Shown: piece after piece, positions 25,001-40,000 of the stretch | How positions within the stretch are numbered: position 1 is the stretch's first letter | How the letters are laid out: every line of letters starts with the position of its first letter | Origin: Bolinopsis microptera | Taxonomy: Eukaryota; Ctenophora; Tentaculata; Lobata; Bolinopsidae | NCBI RefSeq assembly: GCF_026151205.1 | Contig: NC_087079.1 | Location: 7,368,635 to 7,430,634, forward strand | Direction of reading: 5' to 3' | Length of the DNA: 62,000 bases | Notes under the pieces: model-generated | The model's input: the letters and a program-made list of their open reading frames with translations, nothing else | Told to the model about the DNA's origin: nothing | The model's database searches: none | Translations under genes and position numbers: made by a program

Positions 25001-28000
25001 ATAAAATTTCATGAGAACGCTAATTATTCGAATAGAATAAGAACGTCGATCTAATAGCAAGCTCTCGAAATGAGGGTCGGCTGTAGTTTGAATACTAAAG
25101 TTGGTGGAGATGGCCCTTTTTGACAGATCATTGATAAACTGTGTAGGGGGGTAAGTCTAGTATTCACGTAACTATATGAATAAATGAACATCTCGACAGA
25201 TAATTCTTAGCCTTAACCTAGACTTTTAAGATCGCACTATCTCTGAAAGCCGCTCCAATGAACAGTTATTAACATAGTCATTAGTCACAAGCCTTGTGTT
25301 GTCAAATGTTCATTTTGTCGACAAAGGAAATTTATAAACATTTATAATTTATAAAAAATTTATAAAACAAAGGAAATTGATGCTTTGAACGTACAATTTA
25401 ACTGAATATATTTGGTTCAAGGATGAGTTTGCAACCCGTTACAATAAAGAATGCAAATTATAACTTACACAAGATTATGGCCACGCATAATCACTTTTAC
25501 GCTTAGCTATTGTGGGAAAGTTATATTAGCGCAGGCATTTTCAAAGCTCCCGCCCCCCAGGCACCTGAATTATGTTGTATGTGTTACTGAGTAATTAAGG
25601 GTCATTCATGTATGCAACATGTTTCTTTATAATTGTTATAAGTGGTTAGGAACTCTCGTCCTGTTACTGTGGACTGCTTGCCTTCTGGATACATTTTAGA
25701 AAGTAGAGTTCACATACTCATAGCGCATGATGGTTGCGTTGTGCGATGGGAGCACCTCATTTTCGTTGTTCTTTTATAAAGAGATTTGATAGTGTTACTG
25801 AGTATGGTGCTGATTATTATAATTACTAGTGTGACCTTTATACCTACGGCCAGGATTCTACTTTCGCAATTAAGAAGGTAGGTACAATAGTATGAACCCG
25901 TTCAGTCGAAACCGGCACTGAAGCGTGCAAACAAAATCATCTAGCAATCCAGAACAATTGTAAGTGACCGAAGAACACGTATAAAACAAAATCTTGAAAC
26001 ATTGCCACTGCGATTTTGCGAATGACTGAATGAGGAGAACACAGTACACACTCAAACATAATTAACAAGATAATTACGGAATTGTACGACCACTACATTG
26101 TGTAAGGGGGAGAGGGGGAGGGGGGCAGAAAGTGCGAAACATAGTTGACAGTAAAACTTAATTAGCGTGACTTCAAAGTACAGGTAAAGCTGTGAGGGAT
26201 AGAGAGAGAGGGGTCAATTATGGGTGGAAAACTTAAGTATCACATTGGTCATTGGGTACAAAACCATCAACTGCCCTCTCGTGAATCAACTGAAACTTCC
26301 ATTCTCCTTATATGGGCATCACGTGTCTCATCACATATTTCCTTATTATATTGAGTTTTCTCGCTTTTTAAATCAAAATCAGATATAAATGATTGCGGTA
26401 ATGCACCCAAAATTGAAAATTCTAAAAAATGTGACAGAATTAAACTCTTTTCCCATTAACCAAGTGCGACCATAATAAGTTAAAAGGATTTTGAGGAAAC
26501 CTCACAGTAAAAAAGAGGTATCATATTATGAGTGTGACCAAGTTATCAAAATATTGCCGTTTAACCGCTCGATCCGTGCCCTTTAACCAATGTTGCATCA
26601 CAATTGTTAAATTGATCTAATCTAATATATTTAAGACCAAGGAATTGGGCAGCTACAGTTAACTAAATCACAAAAATGTGATATTTTAACCATTGTAGTG
26701 CCCAATAAATTTTATTTCTGAGCAGTGCAAATGGGAGTATGGGTCACTTGGCTAATGTTCAGAACTTCTGAACATGCTAGTTGCCAAAATTTAGCCACTA
26801 TCGTCGAAAACACTATTATTTTTGTTAACCAATATCCTCAAACTCAAATGAACGTATCCATATAAGACGTGGTCAGTATTATGTGTACATTTTGATGAAC
26901 GATAAGTACAAAGACAAGTAAAGCTCATTGTTGAAAGATTGCTAACTGCACTAAACAGATTGGTGGTAGACTGTTTGTCTCATGTTTCTAGCAGCGTTCA
27001 TGAGATTTGAGATTTTAATTAGTGGGTGATAGTGGAAAAATATGTACAAACTAAAACTATTGTATCATACATACACTATACACGCTAACAGGCTACCACG
27101 TCTTGTGTAACCCAGGATTTGGTTTCGGATCGGACACTCAGAACAACGACAGATGAAATGACTGCAAGGTTTCCAAAACGTGGCCTGGAGAAAAACTGCA
27201 GGTTAATGTCGTTGCTGGTATGGTGATGGAGAATCTTCCACATATATATGAAGTAGAATAAACATTAAACCGCTCCCTGCGACGCTGTAGAGACATCAGA
27301 GATTGAATAAGGTCCCAAAAATGAAGATCACGTATTCCAGTAATCCTTGTGTTGAAAGCTTTGTACGCTTTCAAGCTGCTGGATGTCACTTATCTTGGAG
27401 GGGTGCCAGCTTTTTGTCGAACCTTGTTTGCTATCTTACTATATATAAAGCGAGACGATATATATATGTATATAATGTGTTTTTTTGTTGGGGACCGGCC
27501 CGAAGTACCAGCCAATGTTTACTCAAAAAATAATATATATATAATAAGTGTTATCAATTCAAACTCAAAACTCACACAAGATTAGATCTCATTAAAACGA
27601 TTAAAATGTATATCATGGAGCTTGTCGAACAAAACATAGCTGAGCACATATAAAGTTGCCTTTAGTTGAAATTGTCATATTAATGCGCTTTTAGAGTTGT
27701 TAGAGTGGAAACAGGCGCATAGCTACGGCTAGCTAGCTATTCCAAAATTTTTAAAATTTAACGACTGTTATCAGTCGCATAGTATCATGCCGTTTTTGCT
27801 GGCGAATTGATGGCAGTGTAACTGAGATGGTATGCAGTGAATTTGAGTCTGTGATGGCGTGCTTATGAGACAGAGTTATTATTAGCATTACGGTTGATGT
27901 TGCGCTCTGATTTCCTTAGTCCCGTTATATTGTATAAAATAAAGTTAGGCCATTCGTCTGCAATGCCCTCGTTTTGTTGATCAATGAGCATGCTTTTTAT

Positions 28001-31000
28001 ACACCTTTTGTAGATGTTAAGGTTGAATAGACTTGGCAAGGAAGTTGCTGCGACACTATATCTGTTTATTGCTAATAGTGGACCTTTGTAGAATACTGAA
28101 TTATTGTAAGGGTGTTTACCGTATTCATCTGACCATGTAGTTGTAAGACTCGAATCCGGATCGGCGACGTTAAATATTGGTGCACTGTTAGGTATTGTTT
28201 TATTTATAGAGGGAGGCACTAGACTTGGGAAGTTTTTCAGCTTATGTATAAAAACTAATGCGTTCTTTACGATGATACTATGAACTGTCAATATTTTGTG
28301 TACATAGAAACCAGACTTGGTACTTGCTGGTGGTGTACCATCTTTGTACCAGTAATTAACAAAACCTGGTAGTATTGCTCTAAGACCCATTTTTTGTTTT
28401 ACAAATAGTGTTTCTATATGGGATTTAGCAGCAAAACCCCAGACGAGGGAGCAGTAATTAAGGTGAGACTGCACAAAGCTGTGATATATTTGTAAACGTG
28501 CTTCCAGAGGCAAATATTTTTTAAGTTTGTACATGACTCCAATGTATCTGGCCATTTTCATTTTCATGGCAGAAATATGTTGCGACCAGTTCAGTTTGTT
28601 ATCTATTATAACTCCTAAGAAACGGGCTTCTGTTTTTCTTTCGATTGTGACACCAGAAATTACTACATCGCGATAAATGAGGTTTCTTTGCCGAGAAAAG
28701 ATCATATAATTCGTTTTTTTAAGATTTAGAGCTAATCCGTTGTTATCTACCCATTTAACTAAGACATCGCTAAGAATTTTGAGCTTATCATAAACCTCGT
28801 TCATATTTTCTCCTGTTAGGAAAATGTTTGCATCATCTGCGTACATGATGAAATTAGCTATTTCTGATATTTGAGGAAGATCGTTTATGTAGATTATAAA
28901 AAGGAGAGGTCCCAAAATTGAACCTTGGGGTACACCGTAAATAATGGGGTTGGCTGAGGATTCAGAGGATCCAATTGATACAAACTGGTTTCTGTTCATA
29001 AGATATGATTTAAACCAGTTTAAAGCTAGACCTCTTATGCCATAGTGCTCGAGCTTATTCAGGAGTATGGAGTGATCCACAAGGTCAAAGGCTTTGCTAA
29101 AGTCAATCAAAAGGAGCAAAGTAACTTGTTTTTTGGACATTGAATTGAGGATTCTGTCTTTAGCATTAAGAAGCGCATGTTCACAAGACCTACCTGGGCG
29201 GAAGCCGTATTGATTTTCACAAAGTATATTGTAGGTATCCAAGAAATTTATGACTCGATTGTGCATAAGCTTTTCGTAGACTTTTGAGAAAGTGGCAAGT
29301 AGAGATATCGGTCTGTAATTTTTGATGTCAGTTTTAGATCCACCTTTATGTACAGGAACTACTTTTGCCGTTTTCAAGGCTTGGGGAAAGACCCCTTGTT
29401 CGAACGAGCTGTTAACAACGTGGGCCAATACAGTGGTAAAATTATGACAGCTGTTGGCAATTTTGAGTGGTTGGATTTTGGTGTCAAGAGTAGCTTTATT
29501 CTTAAATAGGTTAATAACGTCTTGAACTTCGGTAGGTGTGACTGGTTTTATGTAGATACTATTTGGAGAAGGGTTGCGAAGTGTCCCCTGGCCCCGCCAG
29601 GATCGAAAGTGGTCCTACTACTAATTTCAGATTTAATTTTTGGAGCGATGTTTGAGAAGTGATCATTAAATTTTTCTGCTACTGCTGCCGGAGTGCTGAC
29701 TTGTCCGTTTTCGTCCGACAGTTTTATTGATGTAGGTTTAGCTGGTTTCCTATTCAGAAGACCGTTAATCATCTGCCACTGCTTCTTAGAATTATCTTTG
29801 TGCTGATCGAAGAATTTTTTGTAGTGTATGTTTTTGGCTTTGTCAACGTGTTTGGTGCAAAACTTTTTCAAACGGTCGTATTTTAGCTGGTTCCTATCAA
29901 CTGGTTCCTTAACATAATCATGATATGCCTGATTTTTACGTTCTATAGCTTCTTCAAGCCAGGGCAGTATCCATGGTTTGGGATTAACACGTTCATTTTG
30001 TCTGCGCTCGGACTGTCTTTTGATTGGGTAGGCAGCGTTATAAATCCTGTTGTAAGCCGAATTTAAACAATCAAACTGCTGGTTAGCATCATGGGTATTT
30101 GTTTATCCGTACCATTTTACTGACACCACGGCATCAACTTTAACGCAATTTTCCGTAAAAACCGTAAAAGATATACAACTGAAACTTTTTTGACTGGGTC
30201 AAATGCTTTAATGGCCTCCAAATCAGCATGAAAAAATACAAAATTGGCCAAGGAATAGGAATTTTAAAAACGCTAATTAAATAGGTAATAATTATTTTAG
30301 TCTTTTGAGTCTTGACACCATTTTAGGGTTATACGGGTTCCTGCTAGTGGTCTTAATGTGGGGTTGCTAAGATAGATCGTTGGAGACGAGAACCCCGAGG
30401 TCTCTTAGTTGGCCTACAGGTGCGAGTGACTTGTCTTTTTATACTGAGTACTGGTACAGTTCACTAACAAAAGGAAGTTCGACGAGAGCACTGCGTCGAT
30501 TGTGTCTGTGACACATATACTCAAACTTGTCTTTGTCATTTGTGTAGTGCCATATTATTTCGTTCAGACCATTTTATGACACTATTCAAGTTGTTTTGAA
30601 AAAATATTTACAATGCCGGTTAGTAACTGGATAATAATGGAGTACCCGCTACACATTTTTTGAAAGTCAAAAGACAAGTAGAAGTCGATGATCGACAAAA
30701 GAAAACCGCACTATACAAATTTGGAGTAAACGGCTTTTCGCAGAATTATTAAACGGTTTTTAACCGTTTAAAGTATTAAATTAATAAAAACACCGCCCGC
30801 ATTCACAGTCAAAACTTAGTTGGATCTACAGTCAATCTTGTTGGGTCATTTCTCAAAACGAGATTGTATGCCAACACAAACGCACAAACTAACTGACAAA
30901 CATGTATTATAGGGGGAAGCCAAGGGGTATTTTGGGGTATTATGGGGAATGCCTTAATGGATTTTGGAAATCCCCCATAATAAAGTCCCCCATAATACCC

Positions 31001-34000
31001 CAAAATACCCCGAAATTACCAAAAATTATTCTAGATATTCATTGTGGGCAACAGTTTATGTTTGAACACAAACCAGTTTCAGTCCATTTTTCAGTGGATG
31101 TTTTAGTTGAAATTGTATTCTGCTTAGATTATAAATTAGACCAGAAAAAAACATATTTTTAGACTAAACAGCCATATTTCAGAACTGTTGCTCTGCTCAT
31201 GCTTATGACTTATAGTTATTAAATTATTATATTTCCCTTTATACTCATGGATCTGGTAACATTCCCGTCTAAAACATTTTGGCCCGGGGCCGGGTTTTAG
31301 ACTTGGAATACCTCAAGGAACTGATCGGAAACAAATTTGGCTTGTGTAGAAATTTTAACAATGGAGTATGGTGCAGTTTTGCGCAATCGACCACGCTTTT
31401 TTTTTGCGCTTTTGCGACTTTAAAATCAAACTTTGGCCTCTGATTAGAGTCAAAAGCCACACTTGGGCATAAAGATGTCCAACATTATCACATTTAGGGG
31501 TGTACAGCATAATTTCAAAGTCCTATGACATTAGGACATTAGGACATTAGTTATGAGGCTGCACCTATTTGCGCTCTCGTGATAATACTAATAGCAATTA
31601 TAGCACTTTATAATACAAGATATCTTGGCTTCTGAAGAAGCTAAATACTTAACTTGGACATTTAAATTTTCAAAATGATCACATTGAGTTGGGTAGAGCA
31701 TAATGTCAAAGTTCTCAGTCATTAGTCATCGGATTACTCAGTTATTAATCCAAAACCCATTTTTACACTGTTGCGTGTTGCAACTACAGCACTTAAAATC
31801 AAAATAACTCGGTTTCTGATTGGAGTTAAGAGCTTGAATTGGGCAGTGAAATGATCATACTGAGTGGAGTAAAGCCTAGTTACAACATCCTCAGGCATCA
31901 GGCTGTTGAGTTAATAGACCAAAAGCTTGCAAATAGACCAAAAGCTTGCAAGTTTCACCATCTAGAAAAGCCAGTTTTTGTCAAAGCAGCAGCTCCAAGT
32001 TGACTTTTTCAATAATACAACGAGAGTAATCTCGCTGCTAGGGTAGGCGAGGCTATGACATTATTATGCTAATTCCCTTGGGCTCTTAGAAGGATAGAAA
32101 ACCTCAGGAATTTTTCTTGCCTTCAAACCTTGGATTAGCCTAGAATACCAGATAATTTTGAACAATTTTGTGACTCTTATACGGTTCTTACAACCACGCT
32201 GAATATTTAACGCTAATTTTAGTGGATCTATCTGCATCTGGCGTCCTGGTGGATTTAATCGATCGCATTTACCTTTAAAACTATTGCATCATAGCGGAGC
32301 GGTATACACTATACATCCTCACGGCTCACAGAGTCACAGGCTACCACGTCTTGTGTAACCCAGGATTTGGTTTCGGATCGGACACTCAAAACAACGACAG
32401 TTGGAATGGCTGCAAGGTTTCCAAAACGTGGCCTGGAGAAAATCTGCAGGTTAATGTCGTCGCTGGTATGGTGATGACTGATGGAGAATCTTCCACATAT
32501 GAAGTAGAATAAACATTAAACTGCTCCCTGTGACGCTGCAAAGACATCAGAGATCGTAGAAGGTCCCAAAAATGAATATCACACATTCCAGTAATCCTTG
32601 CGTTGAAAGCTTTGTACGCTTTCATGCTGCTGGATGTCACTTATCTTGGAGGGGTGCCATAACGGGCAACAAATCCCCCATAATAAAGTCCCCCATAATA
32701 CCCCAAAGTACTCCAAAATACCCATTGGCTTCCCCCCTATTGTGTGTAATCAGTGTAGCTTGTGTTGCAAATATCGAGCTCTCTTATCTTTTGTAAATTT
32801 GCAATAAGTTCAGTTTGCTGTTACCGCGTAGTTTACCTTTGCGTGTGTACTTGTACATTACTATACAAGTACACTATGGCGGATGACTCAACTTTGACCC
32901 GATCCCAGGAGTTGATTAAGGAGTTCAGCTATGATCAACAGGAAGATGTGGAAGGCTGTGTTGCACGGTGATCCGATCAGTTAGAAAAAGACCTGCATAT
33001 AGACTACCGTGAAATCGACTACGATAGTCGTGAAAAGATCAAGACTAAGGATAAACAGACTCTGTCTGGCTGGATTGTGGATGCAGTGGACCTTGTTCGT
33101 CGGCAGAGTAGTCAGATGTATCTCTTGAAGGAGATCATCGAGTGCTTCAAGACGGAAGCACTAGCAGACAAAGAAAAGGTGATCAGACTGCAGGGCCAGC
33201 TGCTGATGCAGAAGGACGAACAACTACAGTTGCTTAAGACGTCTGTTGAGGAGACAGTCCAAACAACGGTGGAGTCAGGGATTCAGAACTATAGTGCAGC
33301 TGTTCAACAGAACAGTGCAAGTGGTACGGTCTGCAACAGTAAAATCCTGAAGAAGGTGATGAAGAGTGTGGCTGCAGAGGAGGACAGGAGCAAGAACCTG
33401 ATCGTGTTTGGGCTGAAAGAAGAGGAGGAAGAACAGCTTCCAGCGCTAGTTACCGCAGTTTTGGAGGAGATCGGGGAGAAACCTCACTTCGAAGCGACTA
33501 GAGTCGGTTGGAAGAGGCCAGGTAGTACGGCTATCCGACCAGTCAAGATCACCGTCCCAAGCTCAACAGCGGTTCATCAGATTCTGATGAAAACAGGGAG
33601 ACTGAGGGAGACGCACAAAGATGTATGGATATGTCCAGACAGATCCAGCGAAGAACGAGCAACAAGGAAGCATCTGGTCACTGACCTGAAGAAGAAGAGG
33701 GCGGAACAGACTCATCTCGACCACTACATCCGGTACGGGAAGGTATGTAGCCGTGATAAGAAGTCATCATGAGTTACACTCTCGGACAATGATCAATATA
33801 TGAAGGAGTGATGATTATTTTAAGAATTTTCAGACGTTATCTGTATTTAAGAGACAACTATATATTTTGAATATTTTATTATTTGATTGTTTCACACTTT
33901 TCATATTTCATAATTTTATTACTAGGTGGAGGTGATGTTATTGAGACTTTGGGCGGCCATAAAACTCCTGTTCTGAAAGTTGTCCTAGTCCTCTGTACTT

Positions 34001-37000
34001 GTTTCACTGACCCACGCTTTATCGCATTTATACATTTCGGCCCATTTTATATGTTTGTTCGACTTGCTGTACATTTGTATATTTGCTATTTTGTAAAAGT
34101 TTCAAATCAAATCATTATGTTTGCTCATTGATAATTATGTAAAGATAATAAAATCGTCACTTCATTGTCTTTCTGTTAGAGCCATGTACTGCCACCTAAT
34201 TTTGTAGACAAAGAAATATCTAACTACGTACGGCTTGGAAGAGCTTTTAGCAGTGGATGTTATTAATTATTTAATTTTAATTAAACTACGACCATTGTGT
34301 AATCTAATTTTGTATATTTTTATACATTTACCTGATGCACATTATTATTTGCATTAATTTAGTTTATATTTTTATACATTTCCACGTTTCACTCGGAAAT
34401 TAGTATTTTTAACTGTCCAGTTTTTAGTGGACAGTTTTTAGGCAAAATGCAAACTTCAATTTCATCCTAAAATTGTACTCACAAACTGCGGTTTAGTGGT
34501 CACCGAGTATTTTTGATCTCGAAACAGTCGCCAATTTACAATCAGTTGGCACACGACTCTATTCACATTTTTTAAATTATTCAAGTTATTTTGACCCAAA
34601 AGAAATGATCTATTAAGCAACATATATTCTCACAGGGGGAGGTGAAGAAGCAGCGAAACTGAGAGATACGCTAGTTGAGAGATGTCCGACCAGCTACACA
34701 CATGATATGGACAGTATGTTACTGAGACGAGAGGGTGTTGGGGGGAACACGGACAACTCCTCTAAAGGTTACTTTAGATTTGTTTGGAGAGGCGAATCAT
34801 AAATCAGTTAAGGCTCTTGAATTCTTCGAATAAAATATCATCTTTAGAGAACCTCCTCAAATTATTTGTTATATATAGTAGTGTTGAAAGTATTAAAACT
34901 TCTAAAGGTTGTTATTTTGATAGTATTTAAACCACAATTTACCGAGAAATTTGACTTATCTTAAATTCTTTTCAACAAAGTTAATTTTCTGATGTTAAGT
35001 AAAATAAAATCTAAGTTGTCTGGATGTATTCATCACCCCAGAAATTAAAGTCCTGTGAATATATTTCTTGAGACAAAGCCAAGGCCAAAGTTGATTAAGT
35101 TCAGAATTTTTGTCTCAATTTATAATTACAAAGGAAAACATTTATTAAAATGGTGCCCGTGTATTTTTGTTATTGTATCTCTGGACTATTATCTTTATTT
35201 AGACCTGATTCTAACTATAGAAACTACCTGTTTCCCAAATACACACTGTCTTATGTCATATTGATATTAATTGTAACTATGTAATATTTAGCTACTATTA
35301 GTAGGCAGTGAAACTAGCAGACTGTGATAAATGATGGGGACTAGCAACCCTTTAGCAACATATAATATTGACTCTGTTACATCGCTTCCTTGATAAATGT
35401 AACAGATAGGTCTTGTTGTAATTATGAATATACAGGGTGTTTCGAGACTCGTGTCCAAATTTAAAATTTTAATTTTTAATTTTATGAAGGAGCAAAATTA
35501 GATGCAATCGGTTTTAAAATGCTGGTTATACCTTACATTTTAGTTATCTCTCACAAATTCGTTTCAAAACTCATCTTTTCGCAAATTTGTATCCTTTCGA
35601 AATTTTCTTCGAAAAAATGTCAAAATCTGGCATATCAGACGAAATGAGAGTAGACATGGTCAAGCTTTTCTATGTCAACGGAAGTAGTTGGATTGCTGCT
35701 AGGAGGGCACTTTCAAAGAAATACGGTAATGCAGGCAGGAAAATTCATCTTAGGACTATTCAGCGACAAGTGACGAAATTTGAGAGAGAATTGACTCTCA
35801 GAAGGAAACCAACAGGTGGAGAATGAAGAAGAGAAGGCAGAGACGATAAGGACAGCAAATTACATTGCTATGTTGCGTGGAAAAGTAATCCCAGTACTTA
35901 AAAGGAAAAAAATACTTGATTCCTGTATATTCCAACAAGACGGGGCCCCTCCACACTGTTCGCACGAAAGTTTGGCTTGGCTGAAGGAGCATTTTGGGGA
36001 GAGACTGATATCGAGGAAAGCTGAGTTCAGCTGGCCTCCCTACAGTGGGGCTATCTGAAAGAACGTGTCTATTCAGACCCAGTCCCACAAACAGTAGATG
36101 AGCTAAAAAACAATATCAGAAGGGAGGCTAAAAAGTTAAAAATTGACATGGTAAAACGTGCAATAGACAATATGCTTCCGAGGGTTCAAAACCTTCTATG
36201 CAGAAAGGGGGCTTGGTTCGAAAAATTGTTAAAATATTAGATTTATTTTTGTTATGTATTTTAAAATGTAATAATTTGTCTACAATTTAAAACAAAAATT
36301 AGACCGTTTGTCTCATTTTTTAGATTATGAGAGCCATTCAAAATTTGGACACGAGTCTCGAAACACCCTGTATAAAATTCTAACTACAGCGGTTTAAGCT
36401 AAAACTTTCTTTTGTTTTGGTGTAAATAATAAATCCTGGACCAGCCTCCGCGTAACACAGTGTATTAGCTCCAGCTCCTCTCACCCAATCAGCGTCCAGT
36501 TAACCCACCAAACCTACCAATCAAAACCCAGCATTGTTCCTACCCTGTGCCATGTAGTAATTGACAGTAATTTGGTGGACGGTGAACGAACTACTTAATT
36601 CAGAGAGTAGACGGCTAGGTGTGATGTGTGACGGTTCCAATTAGTAATAATGTGTTTGTTAATGTCAGTATAAACAGCTTGTTTCGTAATTGCAGGATGA
36701 AATTATGGAATTAGCTGGTGATAAAGTTATGGAGCCCTGCCAATTATTGCTCAATTAGATCTTGTAGAGTATGTCGAGAATGAGGAGATATTTAAACCCT
36801 GGTGAAGTAATACTGGTCATTCAGAACGGTTCCGAAGACTCGGGCAATGGTCTAGAATAGCAATTAAATAAGCAGACATTCTCTCGCCATAACGTACCTA
36901 GATACCCACAACTGAGCAAAATGTACACTAATTTTATACAATAATAATTGTATACGGGAGAAAACTTCTGTACTGTTTAATTGTTGTACAAATGACATAA

Positions 37001-40000
37001 TATTAGAGGATTATTACCATCAATAATAGTGTTAGGAACTCTGTGACGCCTCACTCCTCAGTGTTCTGCTATATTCCCTTTACAGAGTACCTACTAAGTT
37101 GAAAACTAGGTAATATACAAAGGTTTAAGGTACTTTGTAATAACTAACACTGCTGAGTATTAGTTATATCGCCACGATGTAGGTACTTTGTAATATTGGT
37201 TCAACTTTGTAATACTGGTACATTCCACAAGTAACTGGTACATTCCACAAGTAACTGATACATTCCACAAGTAACTGGTACATTCCACAAGTAACTGGTA
37301 CATTCCACAAGTAACTGATACATTCCACAAGTAACTGGTACATTCCACAAGTAACTGGTACATTCCACAAGTAACTGATACATTCCACAAGTAACTGGTA
37401 CATTCCACAAGTAACTGGTACATTCCACAAGTAACTGGTACATTCCACAAGTAACTGGTACATTCCACAAGTAACTGGTACATTCCACAAGTAACTGGTA
37501 CATTCCACAAGTAACTGGTACATTCCACAAGTAACTGGTACATTCCACAAGTAACTGGTACATTCCACAAGTAACTGGTACATTCCACAAGTAACTGGTA
37601 CATTCCACAAGTAACTGGTACATTCCACAAGTAACTGGTACATTCCACAAGTAACTGGTACATTCCACAACTACTACTACTACTACTATGTCGGAGCTAA
37701 GTCCGATCTACGCCAGAAAACCCCCTCCATATATCCCTGTCCCGCATCAGGGTTCGCAGTTCCTCTTTAGAGTTTGTCCCAACTTCCTTCAGTAACATAG
37801 ACAAGTAGCTTTGTCTTGGTCGGCCTTGCTGTGCTCTACCGTGCTTAGGTTCCCATAAGACTAAATCACTGGCAAGTAGCTCAGGATGTCGGATGCAGTG
37901 TCCCGCCATTTTTAATCTCCTGCTTCGTAACTTGTTTGACAGCCTTGGGAGCCTACCATACAAAGTTATATTGCTGACCTTGTCCTTCCATGAGATACCC
38001 AGCACCATACGCAACATCTTTGTGTATGTCCCGTCCAAACTTTTCTCTTGAGCCTTTGTCAGTGTCCAGGTTTCTGATCCGTAGAGCAGTACTGATTCAC
38101 AAGCCGCTATGAACAATCTAATCTTGAGGCTCTTTGAGAGTTTGGATTTCCAGATATCCTTCAGTCTATGTAGGGCACCCCACGCTTTTCCCTTTCTAAC
38201 CCTTATCTCCCTATCTGTGCTCTCAATCCAGGAGCCTAAGTAGATGAAATCATCTACATTTTCTATGGCTTCCCCGGATCGACTTTGTAGGTCGCTAGAT
38301 CGATCCTCCATATTCAGTGTCATGACCTTGGTCTTGCCTTCGTTTATGTGTAGTCCCACGCTTGCTGCCGCCGATTCTACTCTGAGCAGGAACTCGTTAG
38401 CCTTGTCCATGTCCTCAGATATAAGTGCTATATCATCTGCAAAGTCCACATCGGTGATGATCTTGGGCCCCACTCTTCTGCTTTTTCTACGTTCGAGGGT
38501 GAGTCCAAGTCGCTCCGCATCATCGCCTATGGCTTGCCTCATACAGTAGTCGATGACTATTGCAAAGAGGTAAGGTGCTAAGGTATCGCCCTGTAACACA
38601 CCTGCAAGTATCTCGAACAATTCAGTTTCTCCGTCTGGAGTTAGGACTTTGGCCATTGTCTTCTCGTACATGAGCCGTAAAAGCTGCACGATTTTGACTG
38701 GAATGCCGTAAGCTTCTAGAATCTTTAGCATTTTCCCACGATGTACACTGTCGAAAGCCTTCTTAAAGTCTATAAATGTCAGAACAGCTGGCAGTTTCCG
38801 ACTCTTGACACCCTCTATAAGACGTCTCAGTACCAATATCTGTCGAGTTGTTGACCTTCCTGGTCTGAATCCATTCTGGTTTCTACGCAGAATTGTCTCG
38901 ATTTTTGGCTTCAACCGGTTTAGAACCATCTTGTTTAGAGACTTGGCAACTAGGGATGACAAGCTTATTCCCCGATAGTTCATTGGTTCGCTAAGGTCGC
39001 CCTTCTTTGGAATTGGTATGATGTTGGCAGTTGACCATTGGTCTGGTTTCTCACCTTTCAATAGAGCATTGTTACAGAAGTCTAAGACAATTTGATCAAG
39101 GTCGCATCGTTTTAAGACTTCTGGGGCTATGTTGTCGTCACCCCATGCTTTCCCTTCCTTTATGCTGGACTTTGCTTTCCTGTACTCATCCAACGTAAAC
39201 GGTTCTGTTCCGATATTCAGAGGTGGGTGGACTGAATCAATATCCTCTTCCGATTTCTCTACCGTCGGTGGTGAGCCGAGAAGAGTAGCAAAATTACAAA
39301 ATAGTCCTTCCATTTCTGAACCCTTTCCGTTGGTGAGTTTCCCTTGATTTTGCCTGTTGCCAGTATATGATGGAGCTTTACCTGTGATCTTGTTGATCAT
39401 GGTCCAGCTTTTAGCATGTCTGCCCTGCCAACTTGCTTCCTCCAGTTCCCGGACCTGCCCCTCCAGCAGGTGCTCTTTGGCTGCTTGATAAGCATCGCCT
39501 AGCTTCTGTTTGCCCTCTTGAACAGCTATTCGGTTGTCTTCTGTAGCATCTGAGTGGTATTTTATGCTACATTCCCTCAGCTTCAGCCTGGCAATCTCAA
39601 CACTTGGAGTCGCATTCCACAAGTAATTGGTACATTCCACAAGTAACTGGTACATTCCACAAGTAACTGGTACATTCCACAGGAGTGTGCTCTGGACCTA
39701 CAAGAGAAGTTAACGGTACCTGTCTTCTTCTCTGCAGCTGGGACGCCTTCCCTCCTGTCTCCCAAACAGGTACTGTAATAACTTCTGATACTAAACACAC
39801 GTGTACACACGTGCACTATAATGGTACTGGTACTTAACACACGTGTACACACGTGTACTGTAATGGTACTGGTAATAAACACACGTGTACACACGTGCAC
39901 TGTAATGGTACTGGTACTAAACACACGTGTACACACGTGTACTGTAATGGTACTGGTAGTAAACACACGTGCACTGTAATGGTACTGGTACTAAACACAC

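Noticed and set aside
36695-36800. Receptor exon after the AG at 36694
   Set aside because: No frame stays open to a GT donor and the phase does not fit the neighbours at 34767 and 41018.
37160-37670. Three long minus-strand frames coding MYQLLVECTSYLWNVPVTCG-type repeats
   Set aside because: A 20-bp repeat with no stop in any of three frames gives long frames automatically. No flanking coding signal.
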